Assembly (NCBI RefSeq): GCF_016861565.1
Contig: NZ_BOLK01000012.1
Location: forward strand, 33,696 to 97,695
From: Secundilactobacillus yichangensis
GTDB taxonomy: Bacteria; Bacillota; Bacilli; Lactobacillales; Lactobacillaceae
Length of the DNA stretch: 64,000 bases
Reading direction: 5' to 3'
Shown: positions 1 to 9,900 of the stretch, piece after piece
How positions within the stretch are numbered: the stretch's first letter is position 1
How the letters are laid out: each line of letters starts with the position of its first letter
Notes under the pieces: model-generated
What the model was told of the DNA's origin: nothing
Database searches by the model: none
Seen by the model: the letters and a program-made list of their open reading frames with translations, nothing else
Made by a program: the position numbers and the translations under genes

Positions 1-363
1 TATTCCTTACTCTTTTGGACCGTCAGCAACATTATCGGCAGTTTAGTCGGGAGTGCGTTAAAGATTGATTTAACGGTTGTTCACTTTGCGCTTACAGCAC
101 TGTTCCTTTACATGATTATTATGCAGGTCAAGAATCGGCTGACCATTTTTATTGGTTTAATTGCAGCGGTGCTGGCAGTGTTCTTCCTGGTATTGACAAA
201 GAGTACCTTAGGACTAGTTATTTCAACGTTGATTTCATCGTTTATCGGTTTTGCTTTGGAGCATTACTTACGTAATAAAAAACCAGCTAGCCACTTACTT
301 TACAAAGTTAGCAGCCCTGGCAGCAAAGAAGCCGCAGTTGAAGAAGAGTCAGACGAGAATTAG
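1..363 (+). CDS. azlC: AzlC-family branched-chain amino acid exporter subunit (5' truncated)
   Basis: The reading frame is open from the first base of the window, so only the C-terminal 120 residues are seen; the start lies outside. What remains is three or four hydrophobic segments, with a typical small-residue-rich stretch (IGSLVGSAL) near the beginning, and then a charged cytoplasmic tail ending in EEESDEN. The assignment rests mainly on the next gene, which begins 17 bases downstream and looks like AzlD. In that family the large AzlC and small AzlD membrane proteins form a bipartite exporter of branched-chain amino acids or their analogues. Confidence is reduced by the missing N-terminal half. 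Confidence 0.75.
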   Translation, partial: YSLLFWTVSNIIGSLVGSALKIDLTVVHFALTALFLYMIIMQVKNRLTIFIGLIAAVLAVFFLVLTKSTLGLVISTLISSFIGFALEHYLRNKKPASHLLYKVSSPGSKEAAVEEESDEN

Positions 364-380
364 TTAAGTAGGGGACAGAT

Positions 381-725
381 ATGACAGCAGTAAATCACTG
401 GAATACAGCGCAACATCTCTTATTAGTTATCTTGGGTTTCTTCGTGGCGTTTGCGCCACGATACTTACCAATCAAGATTTTTACCCAGCGTAAGATTCCG
501 GAGTGGTTCAACGAATGGATGAAGTTCATACCAGTGTCACTATTTACAGCACTGGTGGTTAAGGATGTCTTTGTGAGTCCAACCTATCAATTTGATATCG
601 TTCATCATGTACCGGAAATCATTGCTTCAGTCATCGTGGGTTTGATTGCGTACTTTACACGATCAATGGCACTTTCTGTAGTGGTGGGGCTGGTCAGCGT
701 ATTCTTGCTGGCCGTCGTGCTGTAG
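381..725 (+). CDS. azlD: AzlD-family small subunit of branched-chain amino acid exporter
   Basis: A 114-residue protein with about four membrane segments, the usual size for AzlD. It contains the family pattern of a short hydrophobic N-terminus, then AFAPRYLPIKIF, a central amphipathic stretch (IPEWFNEWMKFIPVSLFTALVVKD) and two closely packed C-terminal helices. The ATG follows a GGGGACAG ribosome site and the gene lies 17 bases after the azlC stop codon, so the two are co-transcribed. AzlD is inferred to be the partner needed for AzlC-dependent amino acid efflux. A strong terminator follows. Confidence 0.85.
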   Translation: MTAVNHWNTAQHLLLVILGFFVAFAPRYLPIKIFTQRKIPEWFNEWMKFIPVSLFTALVVKDVFVSPTYQFDIVHHVPEIIASVIVGLIAYFTRSMALSVVVGLVSVFLLAVVL

Positions 726-775
726 GTGAGTTAAATTTGAATATTTTTGGGCTTTTTAGTCCTATTGGATAATGA

Positions 776-810
776 AGCAGCGCAATCCCGGGTGGGGTTG
801 CGCTGCTTTT
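776..810 (+). terminator. Rho-independent terminator of azlCD
   Basis: GCAGCGCAATCC pairs with GGGTTGCGCTGC around a short loop and is followed by TTTTT. Confidence 0.85.
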
Positions 811-821
811 TGGTTGTTTGA

Positions 822-950
822 TTTTATATAGCCGAATTGGGCTACACCAGGCAGAGACTTGCGCCTAACGCATTAGCACCATAAATCCAAGCCCGGGATT
901 TACAGTGCCAATACGTTAGGACTCCAGTCTCTAAGCGCCTGGTTCCGCAC
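822..950. repeat. Intergenic hairpin repeat, family A, copy 1
   Basis: The flank TTTTATATAGCC is followed by a long imperfect inverted repeat: ACCAGGC (846-852) pairs with GCCTGGT (937-943), AGAGACT with AGTCTCT, and CCTAACG with CGTTAGG, closing on a loop region that reads TAAATCCAAGCCCGGGATTT (882-901). The same flank and loop recur near 5.9, 37.3 and 58.8 kb with different stem sequences. It lies between the ends of azlCD and the convergent cfa gene. Confidence 0.75.
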
Positions 951-951
951 C

Positions 952-2124
952 TTATTTCAGCATATACCCCCTCGTCATCGGCAAATCCCTTGACGAAGGT
1001 CCCTTTGACAGTAGGAACTGCATCACATCAATGTTACCCGATGCGAACGATGCCGCGCAGGCCTGCAAATACAGGTCCCACATTCTGGTGAAGCGTTCGT
1101 CCATCATTTTAGTGATTTCAGTCTCATGGGTTTTGAAGTTTTTATCCCAGATTTCTGTCGTCTTTTGATAGTGGCGCCGCAACGTTTCCAAGTCGTCCAC
1201 CTGCATACCGGCGTCCAAAATATGCTGGATATTTTCCGTTAAACCTGGCACATAACCACCTGGGAAAATCCACTTGTTTAGCCAGCCGTTATTGGCACCC
1301 TTACCTTGGCGAGTGATGCCGTGGATCAAGGCCACGCCATCTGGCCGGAGGTATTTGGCCACGTCCTTGAAGTATTTGCCGAGGTTTTCTTCGCCAACGT
1401 GTTCAAACATACCCACCGAAGTCACGTAGTCCCACTGACGATCGCCTAATTCGCGGTAGTCCACCAGCAGTACTTCAGCGACGTCTTCTAAGTGCTCGTC
1501 GGTGATTCGTTGCTGAACCAGGTCATATTGTTCCTGACTCAGCGTGACGCCAGTAACTTTCAAATGGTATTCCTTAGCAGCCGTCAGCATCAAAGTTCCC
1601 CAGCCGCAGCCGATATCGAGTAATGTTCGACCGGGTTGCGGGTTCAGTTTATTGATGATGTGATGCACCTTGTTGATCTGTGCGGTTGTGAGATCATCAT
1701 CGGGATGCTCAAAGTAGGCGCATGAATAAGTCATGGTTTTATCGAGCCACAGTTTATAGAAATCATTGCCTAAATCATAATGACTTTGGATGTCTTGCTT
1801 ACTTTCCTTCTCACCGTGTTTTTGTTTGGGCAGGAAGTGAATGAACTTGTTGTTGTGAAAGAAGCTGTCAGCAGTTTCGTAAGCTGAAGTGATCAGTTTT
1901 TCAATGCTGCCATCGATTTCAATCTTTTTATCCATGTAGCCTTCGCCAAGCGCAATCGATGCGTTTTTGCGAATATCACCGATTGGAATGGGTTCGTTTA
2001 AAGTAATGTGGACTTCGGGGTCGCCGTCCCCATAAGTTTCTGTTTTGCCGTCCCAGTACGTTACTTTAACTGGGATATTAAATGAACGGCTCAGAAAGGT
2101 TTTGTAAAACGTCTTTTCAAGCAT
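952..2124 (-). CDS. cfa: Cyclopropane-fatty-acyl-phospholipid synthase
   Basis: A 390-residue S-adenosylmethionine-dependent methyltransferase that adds a methylene bridge to unsaturated acyl chains of membrane phospholipids, a stationary-phase and acid-stress modification. The SAM-binding glycine motif LLDIGCGWG is at residues 168-176. It is preceded by the family block [15 protein letters not shown] and MTYSCAYF (about 114-138), and GMFEHVG follows. The length is normal for the family. The ATG has an AGAAAGGA ribosome site nine bases upstream. The gene stands alone, convergent with azlCD, and its stop codon abuts the family A hairpin. Confidence 0.95.
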   Translation of the reverse strand: MLEKTFYKTFLSRSFNIPVKVTYWDGKTETYGDGDPEVHITLNEPIPIGDIRKNASIALGEGYMDKKIEIDGSIEKLITSAYETADSFFHNNKFIHFLPKQKHGEKESKQDIQSHYDLGNDFYKLWLDKTMTYSCAYFEHPDDDLTTAQINKVHHIINKLNPQPGRTLLDIGCGWGTLMLTAAKEYHLKVTGVTLSQEQYDLVQQRITDEHLEDVAEVLLVDYRELGDRQWDYVTSVGMFEHVGEENLGKYFKDVAKYLRPDGVALIHGITRQGKGANNGWLNKWIFPGGYVPGLTENIQHILDAGMQVDDLETLRRHYQKTTEIWDKNFKTHETEITKMMDERFTRMWDLYLQACAASFASGNIDVMQFLLSKGPSSRDLPMTRGYMLK

Positions 2125-2253
2125 GAAGTTTCAATCCTTTCTCTATGAAAAAATATATTTACCTTTCTCAATTATACGCTTAAGCGTCAAGTTAAGATTA
2201 TTTGAGAATTGGATAATCTTATGAATCGCTACTGCCGTAGGAATTAGCAACAT

Positions 2254-2261
2254 GTTATAAT
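2254..2261 (+). promoter_or_regulatory. Extended -10 promoter
   Basis: TGTTATAAT (TG at 2253-2254, TATAAT at 2256-2261) lies upstream of the TTG-initiated gene at 2296. It shows that the in-frame ATG at 2260 falls inside the promoter and cannot be the start. Confidence 0.6.
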
Positions 2262-2295
2262 GATAAATATGATAGCAAAAGTAGGAGGAATTAAA

Positions 2296-3198
2296 TTGAA
2301 AAAGTGGATCTGGACCATTGTGGCTGTAGTGATCGTTGTCGTCATCGGCGGCGTGACCTTTACCAGTCATCATATTACGCAGAAAGCATATACAGCGGCT
2401 ATGACGACCGGTAAGCAAGCGGTCAGCAATGAGAACTACTCAGTTGCTGAATCAGCTTTCCAAGATGCATTACGGCACCGTACCAATGATCAGCAAGCGC
2501 AGGGATATTTGACACAGACACAGAACTTCGTGTCAGCCCAATCAGCAATGACTGATCAGGAATTCGGTACGGCAAAGTCAGATTATACGAAGGTCAAGGA
2601 TGCTAAGACGGGGCTGCCAACGTTGAGTAAGCGAGCTAAAACAGCCTTAAAGTTGCTGAAGACGGTTCAGCTTAAAGCGGAAATGTTCCAAGATGTCTAC
2701 GATCAAGCTTTAACGCAGAATCAAGGGCAGTCTTATGAAGCGTCCAACTCGACCTTGGACCGAATCTTTAAGGATAAAGATGCCCAACAACCTTACTACA
2801 CGAATATTTACAATAAAGCAGTGGAACTACGCAGCACCAACAACAAAGCCATCAAAAACGGTGGCGATGGGACTGCTGATTCAAGCGCCGCTGACAGTTC
2901 AGCAAGCAGCGACAGTTCCGCTTCAAGTAACAGCGGCAGTACGTCTGGATTAACGGACACTGAAAAGCAGGCTGCGAAGAACTATCAGGGTTCTAACGAG
3001 TTTACCGTTAAAAAATCACAAACTGAGATTAATGGTAAAACTATCACGGCAAGTCAAATTGCCAGTGCACGGAAAACCCTGTCATCCATTGGGGTGCCAT
3101 CAGGCAGTTTTTCGGACCAGGATATCAGAAACGGTCTGATTGCCGCTAATAAGGCGGGCGTTTCGTTCAAATCATACGCACAAAAAAATTATAAGTAA
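2296..3198 (+). CDS. Membrane-anchored protein with TPR-like region, unknown function
   Basis: I place the start at the TTG at 2296, eight bases after a perfect AGGAGG; an ATG 36 bases upstream overlaps the -10 box. The 300-residue product has one N-terminal membrane anchor (KKWIWTIVAVVIVVVIGG) with a short cytoplasmic end. An extracellular part follows, rich in Ala, Gln and Lys, whose spacing of small and aromatic residues recalls tetratricopeptide helices (about 30-150). A Ser/Ala/Asp-rich linker follows at about 195-225, then a short C-terminal domain containing GVPSGSFSDQDIRNGLIAA. I do not recognise a named family. An envelope-associated scaffold is possible, but that is inference. Confidence 0.75.
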   Translation: MKKWIWTIVAVVIVVVIGGVTFTSHHITQKAYTAAMTTGKQAVSNENYSVAESAFQDALRHRTNDQQAQGYLTQTQNFVSAQSAMTDQEFGTAKSDYTKVKDAKTGLPTLSKRAKTALKLLKTVQLKAEMFQDVYDQALTQNQGQSYEASNSTLDRIFKDKDAQQPYYTNIYNKAVELRSTNNKAIKNGGDGTADSSAADSSASSDSSASSNSGSTSGLTDTEKQAAKNYQGSNEFTVKKSQTEINGKTITASQIASARKTLSSIGVPSGSFSDQDIRNGLIAANKAGVSFKSYAQKNYK

Positions 3199-3275
3199 CC
3201 AAATGGTCCTTGTTTGGCCACGATAAGGGTGGCGGCAAGGGCTATTTGACTTATCTATAAGAGGGGAGGAACGCT

Positions 3276-4355
3276 ATGAGCTTATATCAGCGGTTTGTTA
3301 ACAATGTGGTTCTAAGACGGTGGGTTGTCTTAGGTATTTTGATCAGCTTTCTTTGGCTGGTAAGATCTGAAATGAGCAAGATTTTGCTGACCTTTATCTT
3401 TACGTTTCTAATCGTCAGTCTGATCAGGACAATCCAGCAGCACGTGCGCATCCCTTATCAGATAATTGTTATCGTGGTTTACGCGTTATTAATTATTGGG
3501 ATGTATTTTGCTATCACCATTTATATTCCTAAAATTACGGCACAGGTGGTATCGAGTGTCCAGTCGATTTACAATTTCTATCAGGATTCGGCTAACGATA
3601 CCAATCAAACGGTTAAACTGGTGTCGGATTGGCTGGCAAAGTCCAACCTCCTGCCACAGGTGAGAGGGAGCTTGAAGTTAGTTGTCGATTACATTACTAG
3701 CATTGGGTCATTCGGTGTTACATTCGTGCTGTCCATCATTTTAAGTTTCTTCTATACGATTGAATTAAAGCCAATGGATTCCTTCTCAAAACTGTTTTTA
3801 AGCAGTGATTACGGCTGGTTTTTCCAAGACATCTCCTATTTTGGCCACAAGTTTGCCAATACCTTTGGAGTAGTTTTAGAAGCGCAGTTCTTAATCGCCC
3901 TATTTAACACAGCAATAACGACCATTGGCTTAGCCTTCTTACACATGCCGCAGCTGCTGGCAATTGCCATCATGATCTTCATTCTGAGCCTTGTGCCCGT
4001 TGCGGGGGTCATCATTTCAGCCGTACCCCTAAGTATTTTGGGTTATGCAGTTGGCGGTATCAGAGATGTCATCACGATTTTGATTTTACTGCTAGTTGTC
4101 CATGCTCTTGAAGCGTATGTACTCAACCCTAAGTTAATGTCCAGTAAAACTGAATTGCCGATCTTCTATACTTTCGTGGTATTATTGGCAGGTGAAGCAA
4201 TGTGGGGTATCTGGGGATTGATCGTCAGCGTACCAATTTTCACCTTCTTCCTGGATATTTTGGGTGTAAAGAAGGCCCACGGGCTGTACGTTGCACCGCA
4301 GGAATTAAAAAAGAAAATTAAGGAACAACGTAAACGCTGGAAGTCGGATGACTAA
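3276..4355 (+). CDS. AI-2E family transporter (UPF0118)
   Basis: A 359-residue polytopic membrane protein of the AI-2 exporter family. It shows two N-terminal helices, a soluble segment rich in Ser, Thr and Asn (about 85-150), then a C-terminal block of helices with the family sequence LSLVPVAGVIISAVPLSILGYAVGG and EAYVLNPKLM followed by GEAMWGIWGLIVSVPI. The start ATG follows GGGGAGG. Family members export autoinducer 2 or act as ion antiporters, so the substrate is not determined here. A second paralogue lies at 57618-58745. It is followed 37 bases later by a signal peptidase gene, possibly co-transcribed. Confidence 0.88.
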   Translation: MSLYQRFVNNVVLRRWVVLGILISFLWLVRSEMSKILLTFIFTFLIVSLIRTIQQHVRIPYQIIVIVVYALLIIGMYFAITIYIPKITAQVVSSVQSIYNFYQDSANDTNQTVKLVSDWLAKSNLLPQVRGSLKLVVDYITSIGSFGVTFVLSIILSFFYTIELKPMDSFSKLFLSSDYGWFFQDISYFGHKFANTFGVVLEAQFLIALFNTAITTIGLAFLHMPQLLAIAIMIFILSLVPVAGVIISAVPLSILGYAVGGIRDVITILILLLVVHALEAYVLNPKLMSSKTELPIFYTFVVLLAGEAMWGIWGLIVSVPIFTFFLDILGVKKAHGLYVAPQELKKKIKEQRKRWKSDD

Positions 4356-4392
4356 CAGTGCGGATGTTGATTAACAAATTGGAGGTTTTATT

Positions 4393-5004
4393 TTGAAAAA
4401 AGCACTCTCATGGTTAATACCTGTTGCAATTGGGTTACTACTGGCTTTCGGGATTCGTTTCTTCTGGCTGGTGCCAGTTAACGTTTCTGGTGCGTCAATG
4501 GAGCCAAACCTGAAAAATGGTCAGCATATTGTGGCTGTTAAGACGGCACCCGTAAAGCGTTATTCAGTCATTGTTTTTGATGCTTCTGGCGTAGACGCCA
4601 ACGCTGCACCGAAGGAAAATTACGTTAAGCGGGTTATCGGTTTACCAGGGGACTCCATTCGTTACAGCAAGACCGGTAAGCTTTACGTTAACGGCAAGTA
4701 CCAAGCACAAAACTACATTTCTAAATATCAGCAGCAGGCCGGGACGGTTTCCAGTTTTCAAAACGGGTTTAACTTAGTTTCTGCAGCCCGTCAAAATGAC
4801 TGGAGCAACAAGTGGAGCTTAGCGATTGGTAATAACCGGATCAATAAGGTGCCCAAGAACTGCTACTTCGTGCTAGGAGATCATCGGAGCGTGTCCGAAG
4901 ATAGCCGGATGTACGGTTTTGTGCCAAAAAGTAAATTAGTCGGTGTTGTGAAGGTCGGTTTCTGGAAGAGCAATCACAAGATCATTAACAATTATCAAAA
5001 TTAA
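4393..5004 (+). CDS. lepB: Signal peptidase I
   Basis: A 203-residue membrane-bound serine/lysine protease that cleaves signal peptides from exported proteins at the outer face of the membrane. One N-terminal anchor is followed by box B, SGASMEPNL, with the nucleophile Ser35. Box D YVKRVIGLPGDSI carries the general base at Lys79, and box E FVLGDHRSVSEDSR is near the C-terminus. The start is TTG preceded by GGAGG ten bases upstream. The single-anchor form is typical of Gram-positive bacteria. The window encodes several exported proteins as potential substrates. A terminator follows. Confidence 0.95.
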   Translation: MKKALSWLIPVAIGLLLAFGIRFFWLVPVNVSGASMEPNLKNGQHIVAVKTAPVKRYSVIVFDASGVDANAAPKENYVKRVIGLPGDSIRYSKTGKLYVNGKYQAQNYISKYQQQAGTVSSFQNGFNLVSAARQNDWSNKWSLAIGNNRINKVPKNCYFVLGDHRSVSEDSRMYGFVPKSKLVGVVKVGFWKSNHKIINNYQN

Positions 5005-5041
5005 TGACACCGTAAATTTTACAAATAAGTAATCTTTTCGG

Positions 5042-5076
5042 GCGGGTTCAATCTTTTTAGTGATTGAACCCGCTTT
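5042..5076 (+). terminator. Rho-independent terminator after lepB
   Basis: GCGGGTTCAATC pairs with GATTGAACCCGC across an 8-base loop; a short T run follows. Confidence 0.8.
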
Positions 5077-5100
5077 CGTGATGTGAAACGTGAATTGGTA

Positions 5101-5129
5101 CTGAAATTACCGTTGATTTGGTGTAGAAT
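5101..5129 (+). promoter_or_regulatory. Promoter of gpmA
   Basis: CTGAAA and TAGAAT are separated by 17 bases, 38 bases before the gpmA start. Confidence 0.5.
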
Positions 5130-5166
5130 AGTTTGGTAATTAAAAGAAGAAAGAGGTATTTAACTA

Positions 5167-5856
5167 ATGGCTAAATTAGTATTGATCCGTCATGGTCAAA
5201 GTGAATGGAACTTATCTAACCAATTTACTGGTTGGGTTGACGTTGACCTTAGCGATGAAGGTGTTAAGCAAGCTATCAACGCTGGTAAGTTACTCAAGGA
5301 AGCAGGTATTCAGTTCGACTATGCCTACACTTCTGTATTAACTCGTGCTATCAAGACGTTGCATTACGCTTTGGAATACTCAGACCAACTCTGGATTCCA
5401 GAAAAGAAGACATGGCGTTTGAATGAACGTCACTACGGTGCATTGCAAGGCCAAAACAAGGCTGAAGCAGCCAAGAAGTTCGGTGACGAACAAGTCCACA
5501 TCTGGCGTCGTTCATACGACGTTTTGCCTCCATTGCTGAAGGCTGACGATGAAGGATCAGCTGTTAACGATCGTCGTTATGCTAACTTGGACCCTAACAT
5601 CGTACCTGGTGGTGAAAACTTAAAGGTGACTTTGGAACGGGTTATGCCTTTCTGGGAAGATGAAGTTGCACCTAAGCTGTTAGACGGTAAGAACATCATC
5701 ATCGCAGCCCACGGTAACTCATTACGTGCTTTAAGCAAGTACATTGAAGGTATCTCAGATGAAGATATCATCAACTTGGAAATGAAGACGGGCCAACCAG
5801 TTATCTACGACTTCGACGAAAAGTTGAATGTTTTGGGTAAGAGTAAGTTAGGCTAG
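5167..5856 (+). CDS. gpmA: 2,3-bisphosphoglycerate-dependent phosphoglycerate mutase
   Basis: This 229-residue enzyme interconverts 3- and 2-phosphoglycerate in lower glycolysis. The catalytic RHG motif is at residues 8-10 ([10 protein letters not shown], phospho-acceptor His9). The family blocks [26 protein letters not shown] and the second catalytic histidine in [10 protein letters not shown] are all present. Codon use is strongly biased (CGT, AAC, GGT), as in the phosphoketolase gene, which suggests high expression. The ATG follows AAGAAAGAGG. The gene has its own promoter and is followed by a family A repeat. Confidence 0.95.
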   Translation: MAKLVLIRHGQSEWNLSNQFTGWVDVDLSDEGVKQAINAGKLLKEAGIQFDYAYTSVLTRAIKTLHYALEYSDQLWIPEKKTWRLNERHYGALQGQNKAEAAKKFGDEQVHIWRRSYDVLPPLLKADDEGSAVNDRRYANLDPNIVPGGENLKVTLERVMPFWEDEVAPKLLDGKNIIIAAHGNSLRALSKYIEGISDEDIINLEMKTGQPVIYDFDEKLNVLGKSKLG

Positions 5857-5864
5857 AGTAAGAG

Positions 5865-6077
5865 TGCGGAAGCAGGCGGTTAGATAGTGGAGCCTAAGCG
5901 ACTTCCGACAAAAATCCCGGGTTTGGATTTATGTTGGAAGTCGCTTAGGTGCAACTATCTGCCTGCTGGAACACGTTTCAGCTATATGGCAGGAAACAAA
6001 AATCCCGGTTTGAAATTTATGTTGAAAGTTGCTTAGGTGCAACTATCTGCCTGCTGGAACACGTTTCAGCTATATAA
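5865..6077. repeat. Intergenic hairpin repeat, family A, copy 2 with tandem half-duplication
   Basis: This copy is inverted relative to copy 1. AGCAGGC (5871-5877) pairs with GCCTGCT (5961-5967), and GCCTAAGCGACTTCC pairs with GGAAGTCGCTTAGG around a loop AAATCCCGGGTTTGGATTTA. The 3' arm plus flank (45 bases, 5943-5987) is repeated exactly at 6031-6075, preceded by a degenerate second loop. The flank ACACGTTTCAGCTATAT is the reverse complement of the flank at the other copies. Confidence 0.75.
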
Positions 6078-6092
6078 CCTAAAAAAACAAAG

Positions 6093-6141
6093 AAAATGGT
6101 CACTAACGGGCGTTTCGTCTGTCCCGTGGGTGATCATTTTT
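6093..6141. terminator. Bidirectional terminator-like hairpin
   Basis: AAAATGGTCACTAACGGG pairs with CCCGTGGGTGATCATTTT with one G-U pair; A and T runs lie on the two sides. Confidence 0.7.
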
Positions 6142-6214
6142 CTGCGCTAATTTGCAGTAACATTGGATTCTGAAGGTATAAAAGAAAAATTAATTGAACA
6201 GGAGTAACGGAATT

Positions 6215-6451
6215 TTGAATAACGAAACCGAAGTTAGTCAACGAGAAATGTTAAAGATCATTGGTCTCTTTAGAAAGAATGGTTTTAAGGGTGAGTATGA
6301 ATCCTTTGAACGGTCTAAAGAAGTTGAGGGTGAGTATCTAATCGTCGTTACCGACGAAAATACCCACATCAAAGGATTGTTTAAAGCCAATCCAAGCAAG
6401 GACATGGTTTCGTTTCAGCACGTTTTAAATGATCACAACACAGTCGCATAG
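6215..6451 (+). CDS. Small conserved-looking cytoplasmic protein, unknown function
   Basis: I choose the TTG at 6215, ten bases after AGGAG; the upstream in-frame TTG at 6194 overlaps that ribosome site. The 78-residue product (starts NNETEVSQREMLKIIG) is charged and soluble. It has an apparent alternating strand pattern (EGEYLIVVTDENTHIKGLFKA) and no signal or membrane segment. I do not recognise the family. It stands alone between two terminators, so it is an independent transcription unit. Confidence 0.65.
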   Translation: MNNETEVSQREMLKIIGLFRKNGFKGEYESFERSKEVEGEYLIVVTDENTHIKGLFKANPSKDMVSFQHVLNDHNTVA

Positions 6452-6473
6452 TCGTTGATGACCGTGTTATAGA

Positions 6474-6516
6474 TGTCTCTGAAGTTCGCTAGTTAACGAA
6501 CTCAGGGGCATTTTTT
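6474..6516 (+). terminator. Rho-independent terminator
   Basis: TGTCTCTGAAGTTCG pairs with CGAACTCAGGGGCA, followed by TTTTTT. Confidence 0.8.
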
Positions 6517-6816
6517 CTACCGTTTAATTACTAACGATATTGCAAACAATTATCAACTTTAATGGTTTGGCCAGTAATGCAGTTTGAACCTGATCTGCCA
6601 AGAAGGGGACGGCTTCATAAAGTGATCGGTTTCATCTTTAAGCTAGGTCAAGTTCACATAATGTTGGAGGACTAAATACAGTAACATCTAATCAGCTTGA
6701 AAGCCTATATCATGGGCATAGGAGCAGATTGATTTTGAATTGTCAATGAGTTTTATTTTTTTGATTTTTGATAAAATTTAGACACATGTTCAACCTATAG
6801 AATGCTTGAATATGTC
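6517..6816. other. AT-rich intergenic stretch upstream of the adhesin gene
   Basis: About 300 bases with no ORF having a ribosome site. It holds AT-rich runs, including a T-rich block near 6750-6775, that may bend DNA upstream of the promoter at 6817. I see no clear operator. Confidence 0.4.
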
Positions 6817-6845
6817 TTGTAAGTTATTTTGTATCGCAGTATAAT
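6817..6845 (+). promoter_or_regulatory. Promoter of the adhesin gene
   Basis: TTGTAA and TATAAT are separated by 17 bases, about 70 bases upstream of the start codon at 6915. Confidence 0.65.
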
Positions 6846-6914
6846 CCTTATACAGAACAGAGAAGTAAGCGTTTTTGACGAGCAAGCACACCGATTTCGG
6901 GGGAGGCGGAAAAA

Positions 6915-9900
6915 ATGAAAAAGCAACGGAGAATTGTCGACGAATTAACCACTACTAAAGAGCATTATAAGATGTATAAAATTGGCAAATCATGGGCATA
7001 TACCATGATTTTGGTGGCATCAGTCAGTCTTGGGGCAACACTGACTGAGAAAACAGTAGCGAAAGCAGCCGAAACGACGCCAGTTACTCAGACTACAGAT
7101 CAGGCAAATCAGAATTCAAATACGGTCATGTTAACCAGTAAAGAAGCAACATCAATTAACCAGCAACAAGGGGATAACGATTCTACAGCAGGTGATACTC
7201 AGGTAGTGAGTACTCCTGCAACTGAAAAACCGCTAACGCAAGCACCTGAACAACCTATAGTTACCACAGATACTGAACAACCAGTAGTCACGAAAGCAGT
7301 GACTAATTCAGAGCCAGGGAATAGTTCTACTAAATTAGAAGGCCGAGAAGCCCCTGTCGATGAATCAGGTTATTTGATCACTGCTAAGGATGACAATGGA
7401 AATTACTCTCTAGACCCAGCCGCTACCAGTCATCCAAAGGTAGCCGTTGATACGACAAATATTGACGACTATATGGAGGCTCATAAGATTGATGGGACGC
7501 CAATTGAATTTACCGGGGATTCAGTTGCTATGACGGATGGTTATGAAGAAATGGATATCAACAATGTCAAAAAGTTTCCTAAGTCAACTGCCTTGATCAC
7601 TACGATGCAGCAAATCGATTTTTCAAAGGATTTCAGTATGGACGCCAGTGTGTTCATCAACTGGGATAACAAAATGATCAGTTCGCCGTGGGGCTATGGC
7701 GGTGACGGCATGGGGCTGCTGTTTGAAAATATTCCTCCGGCTGAAGCAATTGAAACAGCTCAAGAAGGCGGTGGCATCGGCGTTAGTGATAAGGATGTCG
7801 ATAAAATTGCCTATATCATTTCCGCTAACGCAATGAACGAATCCCCAAAGGGTGATTATGACAAAAACTCCTGGATCATCTATCAGGCACAGGATGGTAA
7901 CCCGCAGCAGGCAATCAACACTGCCGATAACCAGCCAATCGTTACGGGAGTTACAACAGCGCTCAGTGATGCCAAACCATCGAAGAGCATTAGTTACTCA
8001 TTCATAGTGAACTATACGGCAAATGATAAGAAATTAACGACAGTAGTTAAAGATGAAACTGGCGCAGATGTGACCACTTGGAACTACGTTGTGCCAGATG
8101 AATACGTGGGTAAATTTTTCACCATGGTAGTGACGGGCGCTTCAGCTGCATCGCGGGCTGCCTACACCGCCAAAATCAATTCGTACACATATCAAGCAAC
8201 GACTGCCAAATTAAATGTGACCTCTAGCGGACTCCAAGATGGGTCAACTGGTCCCGCACAAACTGGTATCGTTGGTATGGCAGGCAGCACAGTAGCGTTT
8301 TACCGTGATGGAACCACTGCACCAACGGTAACGGATGATGGTAAAGCGGTTGCGGTGGCGATTCCCGTAAAAGACGTTGGCACAGACTATTTGGCGGCCA
8401 ATCAATTTACGGTTTTATCTGATCTTGAGAACAGCGTTGATCTTGTCTTCACCCATGACGCCACGGCCAAAGTGATCTATGTGACTGATGATGGCCAAAC
8501 GATTTCTGACACGCAAGAAGTCAGCGGTCCAGTTGGTTCTTCACAAGCATATACGGTGACCAATCCGGATCCAGAAAATTATTATTTTGCGGAAAATGAT
8601 CAGCCTGCTACCGGGACACTCACGGTGACGGATGATACTAATGATGATGTTACCATTCAGCTTAAACATGTAATTACGGCGAGCGTTCAGCCCATCAATA
8701 CCTTGGGCGAAGCTATTGCGGGCGGTCTGGTAACAGCGTTTAAGGGAAAACCGGGGGATATCATTGATCTGACTAAACTGTCTGCGATTACGGGTTATAC
8801 GGTCGTACCAGATCAAACACTGTTTATCCCTGATGAGGATGGTAATTTGAACGTCGTGTATCAGGCTAATCCCCAGAAAGCAACGGTTCAATTTGTGACG
8901 GTTGACGGCAGCGGTACCAAGGAAATCGCTAAGAGTCTGTCGCTCAATGGGGTGACAGATGAAGCCGTTAACCATGCGGAAGTTGCAGCTGCAATTCAAG
9001 CAATTTTAGATAAAGGCTACAGCCTCGGCAACGCTGACGGTACGCTGAATGCGGTTTTTGACAATAACGACGGGCAGGATCAAGTCTTCAAAATAGTCTT
9101 CAAACCGGTTAATCAGGTAGCATTGAATGTCACTTTGGTTCCAGTAGGAGAAGATAATGTACCGCTAACCAATGCAACATCTACCACAATTAGCGGATTA
9201 CCAGGAACTACGATTGACCCAGAAAATTATCCAGAGATCGATGGCTACACAGTTGTGCCGAATCAAGAGAAGTTCTTTCCTGATCAGCCGGATCAGCAGC
9301 TTAAAATCGTTTATACGGCTGAAACGCAAACCGCAACGGTCGTTTTCTTGGATGATAACAGTCAGCAATTGGTACCTGACCAACAGATTACCGGGAAAAC
9401 GGGTACGGCAGTTGGTCGTCAGCAGATATCACCAAGCATTCAATTTTTAATCAACCAGGGCTATAAGTTAGTGACTGACGGAGCGCTTAACGCCGTGTTC
9501 GATACGGATTCGAAGACGCCACAGACCATTAAAGTTCTTTTTGCGAAGAACGCTGTTTCACAACTGGCTACGTCGTTGATCCCGGTTACTGAGGATGGGC
9601 ACATGCTGTTTACGACGCCAACAACGGTAACGGGGGCTCCGGGGGATGTTGTTAGCGAGTCAGACTATCCAGAGGTAAACGGATATACTGCTGTCCCAGA
9701 TCAAAAGATCGTTATTCCCGATCTGCCGACGGGGACGTTAGTTAAATATGTACCAAATGAACAGTCGGCAACAATTAAATTTATTGCCGATGGGCAAGAG
9801 ATTGCAGGGCCAGTTGAAATCAGCGGGCTCACCAATACAGCAGTAGATCACGGACAGGTGGCACCAATTATTCAGAGCTTGATCAATCAAGGTTACAAGC

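Noticed and set aside
2143..2418. Minus-strand ORF of 91 codons across the promoter of the 2296 gene
   Set aside because: It overlaps a good promoter and the 5' end of a well-supported gene, has no ribosome site and a composition unlike a folded protein.
6093..6141. CRISPR-like repetition around 5.9-6.1 kb
   Set aside because: Only two repeat units of 45 bases with an unequal spacer, explained by a duplicated hairpin arm; no cas genes.
8541..8999. 152-codon minus-strand ORF inside the adhesin gene
   Set aside because: It lies entirely opposite repeat-rich coding sequence, lacks a ribosome site and has low-complexity Arg/Ile/Cys composition typical of antisense frames.
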